From: Hymenobacter cyanobacteriorum
GTDB taxonomy: Bacteria > Bacteroidota > Bacteroidia > Cytophagales > Hymenobacteraceae
Direction: 5' to 3'
DNA: 64,000 nt
Assembly (NCBI RefSeq): GCF_022631375.1
Contig: NZ_JALBGC010000003.1
Coordinates: 62,001-126,000 of the forward strand
This document shows, one piece after another, positions 17,883 to 25,759 of the stretch. How positions within the stretch are numbered: the stretch's first letter is position 1; every line of letters begins with the position of its first letter. The notes under the pieces were generated by a model. The model was given only the letters and a program-made list of their open reading frames with translations. It was not told where the DNA came from and did no database searches. The position numbers and the translations under genes were made by a program.

Positions 17883-17959
17883 CTTTTTTTACTGTGCACA
17901 CATTTCTATATTCCACCCGGCGGGCCAGTTGAAGCCATTTCCGGTTGCTATCTTTCAGC

Positions 17960-18751
17960 ATGCCGCACCAGGAAATCATTCCCCCTTTAGCGCTACGCGA
18001 CCGCATCAAATGCTTTTGGTACGACAGCAAAGAGCCGGGCGAGCAGCCTGCGGATTTTGAGGTGGTGCCGGATGGCTACGCGGAAATCATTTTCTACTTC
18101 GGGGGCCCGTGTAGCCTGGTCACCGAAGGCGGCCAGCAGCTGCTGCCCTCGCCGTTTATGGTTGGGCTGCTCCATCGGCCAGTTCGGTTCTACGCCGAGC
18201 ACCGGCTGGAAATCATTGGCATCCGCTGCTTTCCCTGGACGGTGTTCGACCTGCTTGGGCTAACGCCCGGGCCGGCGGGCGTGCGCCGCATGGAGCACCC
18301 GATTGCCCGGCTGCAGGCCCCGCTGGCCGAATGCCTGCGGGCCGGCCGCCCAGCAGAAGCGCTGGCGCTGGCCGAACAGTATTTCCTGTCGGCCCCGGTG
18401 CCAGCTAGCCTCGACCGCCTGCTGGGCAAAGCGGGCAAGGCCATGCAGGCCGCCCACGGCACGCTGCCGGTGCGCCAGGTAGCCGCGGCGGCCCACGCCA
18501 CGGTGCGCACCCTGGAGCGGAAGTTTAAGCAGTCGGCGGGCCACACGGTGAAAAACGTATCGGGGCTGATGCGCTTTGAGCAGGTACGCAACTATTTGTG
18601 GCAGCACCCCGATGCCAACCTGGCCGGCCTGGCGCAGGAACTGGGCTACACCGACCAGGCCCACCTGAGCCGGGAGTTCAAGCGCTACAGCGGCACTACG
18701 CCCGCCGCCTTCGCCCGCAACGTGCGCAATGGCACCGGCAACCGGCTCTAA
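17960..18751 (+). CDS. AraC-family transcriptional regulator
   Basis: 263 residues from ATG 17960. The N-terminal ~140 residues (MPHQEIIPPLALRDRIKCFW ... VVPDGYAEIIFYFG) match the DUF6597-type sensing domain common in Bacteroidota AraC regulators. The C-terminus has the double helix-turn-helix: LPVRQVAAAAHATVRTLERKF then LAGLAQELGYTDQAHLSREF and the signature FKRYSGTTPAAF. It is 71 bases upstream of, and co-directional with, the FAD monooxygenase and may regulate it. The effector is unknown. Confidence 0.92.
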   Translation: MPHQEIIPPLALRDRIKCFWYDSKEPGEQPADFEVVPDGYAEIIFYFGGPCSLVTEGGQQLLPSPFMVGLLHRPVRFYAEHRLEIIGIRCFPWTVFDLLGLTPGPAGVRRMEHPIARLQAPLAECLRAGRPAEALALAEQYFLSAPVPASLDRLLGKAGKAMQAAHGTLPVRQVAAAAHATVRTLERKFKQSAGHTVKNVSGLMRFEQVRNYLWQHPDANLAGLAQELGYTDQAHLSREFKRYSGTTPAAFARNVRNGTGNRL

Positions 18752-18822
18752 CACCCGCTTTTGTCGCGTTTGTACAAGCCCGGGGCAGGAGCCCGCCGGA
18801 ATTTTGTGCAGTAATCAACCCC

Positions 18823-20373
18823 ATGCCGATGGAAACTACTGCAAACCACCCGCCCCTCTCCCCCAACCCACCGATTTACGATGTCATCATTGCCGGAGCC
18901 GGCCCGGTCGGGCTTTTCCTGGCCGGCGAGCTGGCGCTGGCTCATTGCTCGGTGCTGCTGCTCGAAAAAGCCGCGAGCCCGCACTCGCTCCTCAAGCAGG
19001 TGCCCTTTGGCGTTCGGGGGCTGTCGGCCCCGACCATCGAGGCCCTCGACCGCCGCGGGCTGCTGCAGGAGCTGACGCTGCACCAGCGCCTGAAAAACCC
19101 CCACCAGCACGCCGGCCAGGGTGCCCAGCGGCAGGTGGGGCACTTCGCCGGCCTGCCGTTTCACGCCGGCGCCGTGGACGCCACGCAATGGCCCTACCGC
19201 CTGCCCAGTTCGCCCCCCACCAGCCTGATGGCGGAACTGGAGGAACTGGAAACCGTGCTGGCTCACCGCGCCGAAACCCTGGGCGTGGTCATTCGGCGCG
19301 GAGTAGCCATTACCAGCTTGCAGCAAACCGAGCACGGCGTAACGGTGCAGGGCAGCGGCGAAACCTTTGCCGCACACTGGCTGGTGGGGTGCGACGGCGG
19401 CCGCAGCGTCGTCCGTAAAGTGGGTGGCTTCGACTTCGTCGGCACCGAGCCCGAATTTACGGGCTACACCGTGCAGGCCGACCTGGCCGACCCGGAGAAG
19501 CTGCTGCCCGGCCGCAACCTCACGACCGCCGGCATGTACCTGCAATCGCAGCCCGGCTACCTGGTGCTACAGGATTTCGACGGCGGGGCCGCGCACCAGC
19601 CCGGCCAGCCCATCACGCGCGAACAGGTGCAGCAGGTGCTGCGCCGCATCTCCAGCACCGACGTAACCATTCGCGCCCTGCACGCCGCTACTACCTGGAC
19701 CGACCGGGCCCGCCAGGCCTCTACCTATCGCCACGGCCGGGTGCTGCTGGCCGGCGATGCCGCCCACGTTCACGCGCCGCTGGGCGGCCAGGGGCTGAAC
19801 CTGGGCATCGGCGATGCCCTGAACCTGGGCTGGAAGCTCGCCGCTACCGTTCACGGCCAAGGCCCGGCCAATTTGCTCGACAGCTACACCACCGAGCGGC
19901 ACCCCATCGGCGCGCAGGTGCTGGATTGGTCGCGCGCCCAGGTGGCCCTCATGCGCCCCGAACCGGCGGCCCGCGCGCTGCAGGCCGTTTTCCGCGACCT
20001 ATTGGCCACGCGCGATGGCGCCACTTATGTAGCGGGCCGGGTGTGGGGCATCCACCTGCAGTACCCGCTCGCGGGCGAAAACCCGCTCACCGGCCACAGC
20101 GTGCCCAACTTCGCGTTCGATGACGGCAGCACCGTCGACGAGCTGCTACGCGACGGCCGGGGCCTGCTGCTCGACTTCGACGGTGATGTCTCGCTCCAGG
20201 CCCTGGCGCAAGCCACGGGCCCGCAAGTGCACTACGTAGCGCGCCGACCGCAAAACGCCCTGGGCCTGCGCGCCGCCCTCGTCCGCCCCGATGGCATCGT
20301 GGCTTGGGCCACCGGCCACGCTCATACGGCTAGCGAGGCACAAGCCGCCGTGGCCCGTTGGTTTACGAAGTAG
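18823..20373 (+). CDS. FAD-dependent aromatic-ring monooxygenase (PheA/TfdB/rifampicin-monooxygenase type)
   Basis: 516 residues from ATG 18823. Motifs of class A flavoprotein monooxygenases are in order: VIIAGAGPVGLFLAGELA (GxGxxG FAD site, ~24-41), VGCDGGRSVVRK (DG motif, ~189-200) and VLLAGDAAHVHAPLGGQGLNLGIGDALNLGWKLA (GD motif, ~307-340). A thioredoxin-like C-terminal region (~420-516) fits the phenol hydroxylase/rifampicin monooxygenase branch. Likely hydroxylates a small aromatic or an antibiotic using NAD(P)H. The last codons (ARWFTK and stop) lie inside a perfect 25-bp palindrome, so the natural C-terminus may have been altered. Probably regulated by the adjacent AraC protein. Confidence 0.92.
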   Translation: MPMETTANHPPLSPNPPIYDVIIAGAGPVGLFLAGELALAHCSVLLLEKAASPHSLLKQVPFGVRGLSAPTIEALDRRGLLQELTLHQRLKNPHQHAGQGAQRQVGHFAGLPFHAGAVDATQWPYRLPSSPPTSLMAELEELETVLAHRAETLGVVIRRGVAITSLQQTEHGVTVQGSGETFAAHWLVGCDGGRSVVRKVGGFDFVGTEPEFTGYTVQADLADPEKLLPGRNLTTAGMYLQSQPGYLVLQDFDGGAAHQPGQPITREQVQQVLRRISSTDVTIRALHAATTWTDRARQASTYRHGRVLLAGDAAHVHAPLGGQGLNLGIGDALNLGWKLAATVHGQGPANLLDSYTTERHPIGAQVLDWSRAQVALMRPEPAARALQAVFRDLLATRDGATYVAGRVWGIHLQYPLAGENPLTGHSVPNFAFDDGSTVDELLRDGRGLLLDFDGDVSLQALAQATGPQVHYVARRPQNALGLRAALVRPDGIVAWATGHAHTASEAQAAVARWFTK

Positions 20374-20412
20374 AGACGCGGTATTTTGCGTCTCTACTTC
20401 GTAAACCAACGG
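20355..20412. repeat. Perfect 25-bp palindrome overlapping the monooxygenase stop codon
   Basis: The left arm (20355-20379) starts CCGTTGGTTTACGAAGTAG and ends AGACGC; the right arm (20388-20412) is its exact reverse complement; loop GGTATTTT. The core GTAGAGACGC/GCGTCTCTAC is a widely seen palindromic repeat. The outer 13 bp are the last codons of the gene duplicated in inverted form. Confidence 0.92.
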
Positions 20413-20424
20413 CTTCCCCCAAAC

Positions 20425-20462
20425 GCAAAGAATCCCCGACCACGAGGCCGGGGATTCTTTGC
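20425..20462. terminator. Bidirectional terminator
   Basis: GCAAAGAATCCCCG and CGGGGATTCTTTGC form a 14-bp perfect stem between the convergent monooxygenase and coiled-coil genes. Confidence 0.8.
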
Positions 20463-20483
20463 AACACGACGGGCGCCTGCCTC

Positions 20484-20897
20484 TTACAGCGCCGCCTTGC
20501 GCGCCACTACGGCCGTTTTGAAAGCGGTGGTTTCGGTAATCTGGGCCTGCACCTGCGCTAGGTTGAGTTCGCGGGTGAGCAGGGCCACGGGGCCGCGCGA
20601 GTCCTGCTTGTCATTGAGGATGGCCTGGCGGTTGGTGGCGCGGCGCAGGCTGATTTCGTTGGTTTTGCGGGCCTTGGTGCCGGCCGCTAGCGTGGGAATA
20701 ATCGTGTTCAGCGCGTCGATTTCGGCGGTGAGGCTGGCCATTTCGGCCTGCACCTCAGTGGCGCTTTCGGTGCTGTTTTCGCGCACGTAATCGAGGTTGT
20801 CTTCGCGGTGCTGCAGGTCGCGCAGCTCCGAATCGGCCACGGCGATGGCGGCATCGCAGTCGGCGGCGGCGGTCAACAAATTCACTGAGTAATCCAT
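20484..20897 (-). CDS. Small predicted coiled-coil protein of unknown function
   Basis: 137 residues from ATG 20897 (MDYSVNLLTAAADCDAAIAV). It is almost entirely helical and rich in Ala/Glu/Leu/Gln, with heptad-like spacing (VQAEMASLTAEIDALNTIIP; LTRELNLAQVQAQITETTAF), so a long coiled coil or helical hairpin is likely. No signal peptide, membrane segment or catalytic motif is visible. I do not recognise the family. It stands alone, flanked by a terminator at its 3' side and a palindromic repeat at its 5' side. Confidence 0.7.
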   Translation of the reverse strand: MDYSVNLLTAAADCDAAIAVADSELRDLQHREDNLDYVRENSTESATEVQAEMASLTAEIDALNTIIPTLAAGTKARKTNEISLRRATNRQAILNDKQDSRGPVALLTRELNLAQVQAQITETTAFKTAVVARKAAL

Positions 20898-21056
20898 AGT
20901 AGGTTACATGGTTAAGTGAAAAATTGGAAGCAAGCGTTTCGTCTGCAGAACGATATTCGCACAACGGCCCACGCATTTTCACATTGTGCTACTGCCGCGT
21001 TTTATTTTTCCGCTGCTATTTCAGCGGGCTATTGGGAATACCAGAATAAAAAAGGC

Positions 21057-21157
21057 CGTCATACAGAGCGTAGCGAAGCATCTCGCGTGCACAACGCAAT
21101 CCAATCAGCAGGATTAGCTAAAGCACGCGAGATGCTTCGCTGCGCTCTGCATGACGG
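21057..21157. repeat. GTCATGCWGAG palindrome
   Basis: Arms CCGTCATACAGAGCGTAGCG at the left and CGCTGCGCTCTGCATGACGG at the right, with internal CTCGCGTGC/GCACGCGAG continuing the stem. Intergenic. Confidence 0.88.
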
Positions 21158-21178
21158 TCTCAGTCCAGCGCTCATTCC

Positions 21179-21778
21179 CTACCCGCCCGCCAGCGCTTGC
21201 TCCAGCGCCTCGGCTTCGGCCAGCAGGCCGCGCAGACGTGCCTCGCCCAGCGCCCGCACCGTATTACTCTCCGGCGCGGCCGGCGCTTCGGCGGCCAGCG
21301 AAGCCAGCCAGCGGCGGCAGTGCTCCGTTTCGGCATCGGCGGGCGCGGCGGGCGCGGGCAGCAGTGCCGCGCGCAATTGCGCCAGGCCGCGCTGCCGCTG
21401 CGCCCGCGCCTGGGTGCGGGCGGCGTGGTTTTCCAGCTCGTAGCGCAGCTGCGCGGCCTCGTGCCGGCACTGGCGCAGGCGCTTGCGCAGGGCAGCCGCA
21501 GCAGGCGCTTCGGCCGGCGCTTCGGCCGGCGCTTCGGCCGGCGCTTCGGGCGCGGCCGGGGGCGGCGCGGGGCTTTCGGCCAGCAGCACGCCGGGCAGCA
21601 GCAGCGCCAACGGGCGCAGCCGCCGCTCGGGCCCCGGCAAAAACGAGCGCTTGCCCGCTTCCACGAAAGCCACCTGTTCGCGCGCCACGCCCAGGTAGCG
21701 CCCCAGCTCCGCCTGCGTCAGGCCGAAATGCGCCCGCACGGCCGCCGAAAGAGAGTCAGAAGGGAGCCCGCGGGGCAT
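21179..21778 (-). CDS. XRE-family helix-turn-helix protein with Ala/Pro-rich and coiled-coil C-terminus
   Basis: 199 residues from ATG 21778. Residues ~13-50 (LSAAVRAHFGLTQAELGRYL, GVAREQVAFVEAGKR) are a Cro/C1-type HTH. A low-complexity linker contains PAEA repeats coded by four 12-bp tandem units (21504-21551). The rest (~85-199) is an Arg/Ala/Glu-rich coiled coil (LRKRLRQCRHEAAQLRYELE). It is probably a DNA-binding regulator that dimerises through the coiled coil. Its upstream region has four TGTAAC/GTTACA sites, the first 3 bases from the start codon, consistent with autoregulation. It lies just downstream of hamB on the same strand but is separated by a possible terminator and very different base composition. 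Confidence 0.78.
   Translation of the reverse strand: MPRGLPSDSLSAAVRAHFGLTQAELGRYLGVAREQVAFVEAGKRSFLPGPERRLRPLALLLPGVLLAESPAPPPAAPEAPAEAPAEAPAEAPAAAALRKRLRQCRHEAAQLRYELENHAARTQARAQRQRGLAQLRAALLPAPAAPADAETEHCRRWLASLAAEAPAAPESNTVRALGEARLRGLLAEAEALEQALAGG
21504..21551. repeat. 12-bp tandem repeat x4 in the XRE gene
   Basis: Unit GGCGCTTCGGCC, four in-frame copies (the last with one change), encoding Pro-Ala-Glu-Ala repeats. Copy number could vary by slippage without breaking the frame. Confidence 0.9.
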
Positions 21779-21780
21779 AG

Positions 21781-21861
21781 TTGTTACACGGCCGGAAAAA
21801 ATTCGGCGCGATGTAACAACGGCAGTTACATGGGTTTTATTTTTTGGGAGGGATGTAACAA
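21781..21861. promoter_or_regulatory. Candidate operator array upstream of the XRE gene
   Basis: Four sites: TTGTTACA (21781), TGTAACAA (21812), GTTACAT (21825) and ATGTAACAA (21853). The two outer pairs have the same GTTACA-N23-TGTAAC spacing, and the middle two form ATGTAAC-N7-GTTACAT, a dyad typical of an HTH dimer site. Confidence 0.5.
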
Positions 21862-21884
21862 GAGTTGCTGAAGGAGCACGAAGA

Positions 21885-21912
21885 AGCCCCGGCTGCTGGG
21901 GCGGCTGGGGCT
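21885..21912 (-). terminator. Possible terminator after hamB
   Basis: AGCCCCGGC and GCTGGGGCT form a 9-bp stem with one mismatch. On the minus strand it is followed by a mixed CT tract rather than a clean U-run, so it is weak. Confidence 0.35.
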
Positions 21913-21930
21913 CGTTTACTCATTAAGAAA

Positions 21931-24621
21931 TCAAGCTTTCAGCATATTCATTTTTCTTAAGTATCGCTCGAATATAGGTTTGAGTCCAATTGTAGTTTGG
22001 GATTTTAACCAAAGCACAATATCGACTCCTTGTTCTTTCAAAGAGATGGGGAATACTCTAGCAATTTTCAGTGCTACACTTCTAGTTATGCCTTTCGATA
22101 TTAATTGAATTACCAGGGCATCTGCAGAACCTAATTCCAACATAATTGGCAATGCCAAAGAAAATTTATATAAATCCTTCTCTTTGTCGGTCATAATAAA
22201 ATCTAAATGGTCATTCAATAACTTAAGATATTTAACCAGTATAAAAGACACAATTGTAGAGCTAATATTGACAACCTGTTTAATTCTTTCATTGACTTGG
22301 TCAATATTATTTATATCTATGCGTCGCGATGGGTTTATATGCCTAGCATGAAATCTAATATCTTCTTCAATAAGCTCTTTTAGGCTCTTGCCATCTAACC
22401 ATTTGACTCCATATAAGCACATCTGATTAGTAGACATAGGAATTCCTTGCTTGAAAAGGGCTTCAAGCCTAAGACCAAATAACTCATTCAGCTTATCTAT
22501 TATAAAAACCAATTGCCAATAAAAACTTAATTCATCTCGTTTGAAATCAGGGACTGATTCTTTGGAAATAGACTTTTTAAAATTTGGGTTTAGAATAACA
22601 ACCCATGCACCAACACCTTCTTCCTGAATAGCCAAGTACAACTTATTTTGCAATATTGGGTCAATTGATGGATTTAATCTCAAGATTTCAGCAGGCACAA
22701 TTATGCCTTCTACATCTACTTGTATTAATGCCATCATACTTGATATCGAAGCTTGATTAACATTTTTCATTCGCAAATATTCGTTAAACTCTTTCTCATC
22801 TCGTATTAATTTATGTCTTAAAAATATAATTGTATTCTTATCGCCATCATTATCTAAGCTTGAAAATGGCAAGCTTAATTTATCAATAAACTCTTGAGAA
22901 GGAAAAAGAGATTTTTCTGATACAGTAACTATATCTTTTTCATATGTTTTGCTATAATAGGATTCAGCCCATTCTGCTTCCTTTCTTTCGATACAATAAA
23001 TGGCACCATATAGAGAGTCGCTTATGCGTCCAGCGCGTCCAATAAGATTGCCAAATTCAAAGCCAGACAAATCATTAGTCCTTTTTTTGGGTATAACAAC
23101 AAATAGATTATTTGCAGGCATATTCACACCTTCCATTAGAGTGGAGGTACAAAATAGGTTAGAGATTTTTCCGGAAAGAAACAAGTCTTCTATCTCTTTT
23201 CTCGCAACGTCCGGCAGTTTACTGTGATGAAATGCAATTCCTTTCTGCAAACAATCTATTAAGAAATAGTCTTCGTGTATCTCTTCCCTAAGAAAATCTA
23301 TTAGTTCCGACAGCTCACTGTTTATATCCACCAAAGGATTTTTTGTTTCAGCAAACTTTAATGCCCAATCTTCTGCATAGTCAGTTCTTGGAGAATATAT
23401 CAAGTTTTGGTTATCTCCACCAAGATAGCGAATTACATCAGGCAGACCTGTTCCGATGTTTTTCTCAAATTTCTTCTTTATATCAGAGTCAGTATTTATT
23501 TTGATTGTATAATCCACTCCGTCCCCTGCCTTAATTATTACTTGCAAATCATTATTACCAGGCTTCACGATTGTTTTAATTTGAAAAACCGGTGAAATCG
23601 ATGTCTTGATTTCAACACCTTCCTTCCCAAATATTCCATAAAAAGCCAGCCCAGCATTACCAATGTTAGGCCCAGCCGAAATTATCTGCGCCTTTTCATT
23701 TAATAGTAACAACTCTCTTAAGACATACTCAAGTATTGTCCCTCTCCCACCTTCATCCTCGGCATTTTGTATTTCATCCACAAAAATTAAATCCAATACA
23801 AATTGCTTTAACCAACTATACTGCAATAACTTGAGACATCTTTCAGCTGTAAGCACAAACACTTGTTTTGGTGCAACATTTCTCAACTGGTCATCTGTAA
23901 TAAAAGCTGTTCGGATATCAACTTCACTTATATTAAGGTCCCTCCTCAATTCTTCGCTCACTTGATTTATTAACGCTCGTGATGGGACTATGTAAAGAAT
24001 TACCGCTTTTTCGAGTTCATTAAATCTTTTTTCAATATATTTCTTAATAATAAATGATTTACCTGATGAAGTAGGTGCTGAAATTGCTATGTTTTGCCTA
24101 GCATTCAGTTTTTCCCATAAATTCCTTTGAAACCTAGTAGTCAGAAAATAATTCTTAGATATTTCAATCGTGCTGCTTTCTCGCTCTGATTCAAGCTCAT
24201 AATTCAATGAACTCCCAAAGTCTAGCTTGAAGTTCGTCGCTATATCATTAGCGTCAAATAGTATCGCGAGAAATTTTGTCGCAATAAGATTCCCTGCCCT
24301 TGACATAACAACATATGCAGCTCTTGCAATATCTATGTCATCTTTATAATTCAAATAGACAAGTGCTGCAAAAGTCTGCGCTTTCCTTCTATGGTCCTCA
24401 TGAGCACTATTCGCTAGTATAGATGCAAGCCAGACACACTTTCTTATGTCCTGTATATGCACAGCAATTTTCTGATTTTGAACTACAGCTGCGCCGCTAG
24501 CTATGCGTGTATTAATGAAAGTATTCAGTATCAAATTATCAGTTACAGAATTGAGCAATGAATGCTCATAAGCTGCTTGGTAAGCAGAAACAGGCGAATT
24601 ATTCTTGGTAGTGGACTCCAT
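21931..24621 (-). CDS. hamB: Hachiman anti-phage system helicase HamB
   Basis: 896 residues, a superfamily 2 (Ski2-like) helicase. Visible motifs: Walker A SAPTSSGKS (181-189), motif Ia IVPSRALINQ (211-220), DExH-type VDEIQNAED (281-289), GIAFHHSKLP (461-470), TSTLMEGVNMPA (492-503) and motif VI IGRAGR (527-532). The ~150-residue N-terminal helical part and the ~350-residue C-terminal part fit HamB. The start overlaps the end of hamA by 23 bases, so the two are translationally coupled. In Hachiman, HamB monitors DNA and restrains the HamA nuclease until damage or infection triggers it. The gene is far more AT-rich than the surrounding genome, which indicates horizontal acquisition. Confidence 0.9.
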   Translation of the reverse strand: MESTTKNNSPVSAYQAAYEHSLLNSVTDNLILNTFINTRIASGAAVVQNQKIAVHIQDIRKCVWLASILANSAHEDHRRKAQTFAALVYLNYKDDIDIARAAYVVMSRAGNLIATKFLAILFDANDIATNFKLDFGSSLNYELESERESSTIEISKNYFLTTRFQRNLWEKLNARQNIAISAPTSSGKSFIIKKYIEKRFNELEKAVILYIVPSRALINQVSEELRRDLNISEVDIRTAFITDDQLRNVAPKQVFVLTAERCLKLLQYSWLKQFVLDLIFVDEIQNAEDEGGRGTILEYVLRELLLLNEKAQIISAGPNIGNAGLAFYGIFGKEGVEIKTSISPVFQIKTIVKPGNNDLQVIIKAGDGVDYTIKINTDSDIKKKFEKNIGTGLPDVIRYLGGDNQNLIYSPRTDYAEDWALKFAETKNPLVDINSELSELIDFLREEIHEDYFLIDCLQKGIAFHHSKLPDVARKEIEDLFLSGKISNLFCTSTLMEGVNMPANNLFVVIPKKRTNDLSGFEFGNLIGRAGRISDSLYGAIYCIERKEAEWAESYYSKTYEKDIVTVSEKSLFPSQEFIDKLSLPFSSLDNDGDKNTIIFLRHKLIRDEKEFNEYLRMKNVNQASISSMMALIQVDVEGIIVPAEILRLNPSIDPILQNKLYLAIQEEGVGAWVVILNPNFKKSISKESVPDFKRDELSFYWQLVFIIDKLNELFGLRLEALFKQGIPMSTNQMCLYGVKWLDGKSLKELIEEDIRFHARHINPSRRIDINNIDQVNERIKQVVNISSTIVSFILVKYLKLLNDHLDFIMTDKEKDLYKFSLALPIMLELGSADALVIQLISKGITRSVALKIARVFPISLKEQGVDIVLWLKSQTTIGLKPIFERYLRKMNMLKA

Positions 24622-25540
24622 GGATATGATAATACAATGCGTTTCTGAACTCTTTTACGTCTTTGAATGGAATTATGAAAAAATCTAAATACACCTTTTG
24701 TATTCTTGGATATTTAGAAAACATATTTTTTATACTCTGTGTGTAATACCCCTTTTTCTTTTCAATTTCAGCTTTTATAGCTTTTTCTAAAGATTCATTA
24801 GTCTTAGCAGCATTTTCCAATTTCTCAACTTGAATCCAATCATGCATAATCAAAATCGGATGTACAAGCACTTGCTTTTTGAACAAATCTGACGTTGGTG
24901 TTAACCTATCATATAACTCGTCAAGGTCTATGGCATTATCTAATAACAGATTATCTTTTGCCACTATCAATTCTGTGTTAAAAAATTCACTTGACTTACT
25001 GGGCTCATGAAACCTATCTATTGATTTACAGGCATCTTCTAAGGCTGCATTATATCTACCCATTATTTTAGATTCTCCTATGAGATATGCGGCGTATTCT
25101 TCACCTTCGATTGTATAGTGACCCAAAAATATTCCGTCCCCGCCTTTAACTTGGTCTTTATAGTTCGACAATGAGCGAAGTTTATGCGCGACCATCTTAC
25201 ACCCAAGTACAGCCTCCACAAGTGCAAACAGAAGCAATTCTCCAAATTTGCCATCAGTATTAGTATCTTTTTCACCAAAATACTTAATGGCGCTTAATAC
25301 CGCCCTAGTCTCCCCTAAATTTTGTGTTCTCATTTCACCATGCACATAGTGTGCTATCATGTTTGCGAGAACTTCAGCTATTGCAAAAGGCGTTGTTACT
25401 GTCCCCGAAGCTTTGAGAGTGTATGCTCTTACAATTACTTTTCCATCAAAAGATAAAAAATGGTTCGCTAGCTGTCCGGTCACCCATGTTCTATCTATTC
25501 TGATGAGCTTTTTCCAATCAAACTGTTCCGCCGAAATCAT
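24599..25540 (-). CDS. hamA: Hachiman anti-phage system nuclease HamA (DUF1837)
   Basis: 313 residues from ATG 25540. The DUF1837 core is clear: GKFGELLLFALVEAVLG (98-114), KGGDGIFLGHY (132-142) and AAYLIGESKIMGRYNAAL (150-167). E101, D135 and the ESK triad (E156, K158) match a PD-(D/E)xK nuclease active site. DUF1837 with a helicase is the defining pair of the Hachiman system; HamA is the nuclease effector that degrades DNA once released by HamB. The C-terminal half is Lys/Glu-rich and helical and may form the HamB interface. First gene of a two-gene AT-rich operon, with ~220 AT-rich bases upstream for its promoter. All catalytic residues appear intact. Confidence 0.9.
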   Translation of the reverse strand: MISAEQFDWKKLIRIDRTWVTGQLANHFLSFDGKVIVRAYTLKASGTVTTPFAIAEVLANMIAHYVHGEMRTQNLGETRAVLSAIKYFGEKDTNTDGKFGELLLFALVEAVLGCKMVAHKLRSLSNYKDQVKGGDGIFLGHYTIEGEEYAAYLIGESKIMGRYNAALEDACKSIDRFHEPSKSSEFFNTELIVAKDNLLLDNAIDLDELYDRLTPTSDLFKKQVLVHPILIMHDWIQVEKLENAAKTNESLEKAIKAEIEKKKGYYTQSIKNMFSKYPRIQKVYLDFFIIPFKDVKEFRNALYYHIHGVHYQE

Positions 25541-25573
25541 AATATTTGATGTTATCAGGAAATTTATTAAAAC

Positions 25574-25612
25574 AAACGGATTTTATATCTTAATACAATA
25601 TCACACAACATT
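25574..25612 (-). promoter_or_regulatory. Possible hamAB promoter
   Basis: On the minus strand TCCGTTTG (25581-25574) resembles the -7 TAnnTTTG box, with GTTGTG about 23 bases upstream as a weak -33 element, in AT-rich DNA 34 bases before the hamA start. The match is imperfect. Confidence 0.25.
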
Positions 25613-25759
25613 CTATTTGCTAAAGAACTTGTAAAGGAATATGCATCAAGGCCAAGGCATTACCGACTTATTTTGTAAAGAAACCATCTTTTTTTTATAA
25701 AGCAAATCTGATTTACTCAAGCAAACATATTACTCTTCTTCGGTAAGAAGTGATTATCG

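Noticed and set aside
21504..21551. Short direct repeats as a possible CRISPR
   Set aside because: They are contiguous 12-bp units in a coding frame with no spacers; a coding tandem repeat.
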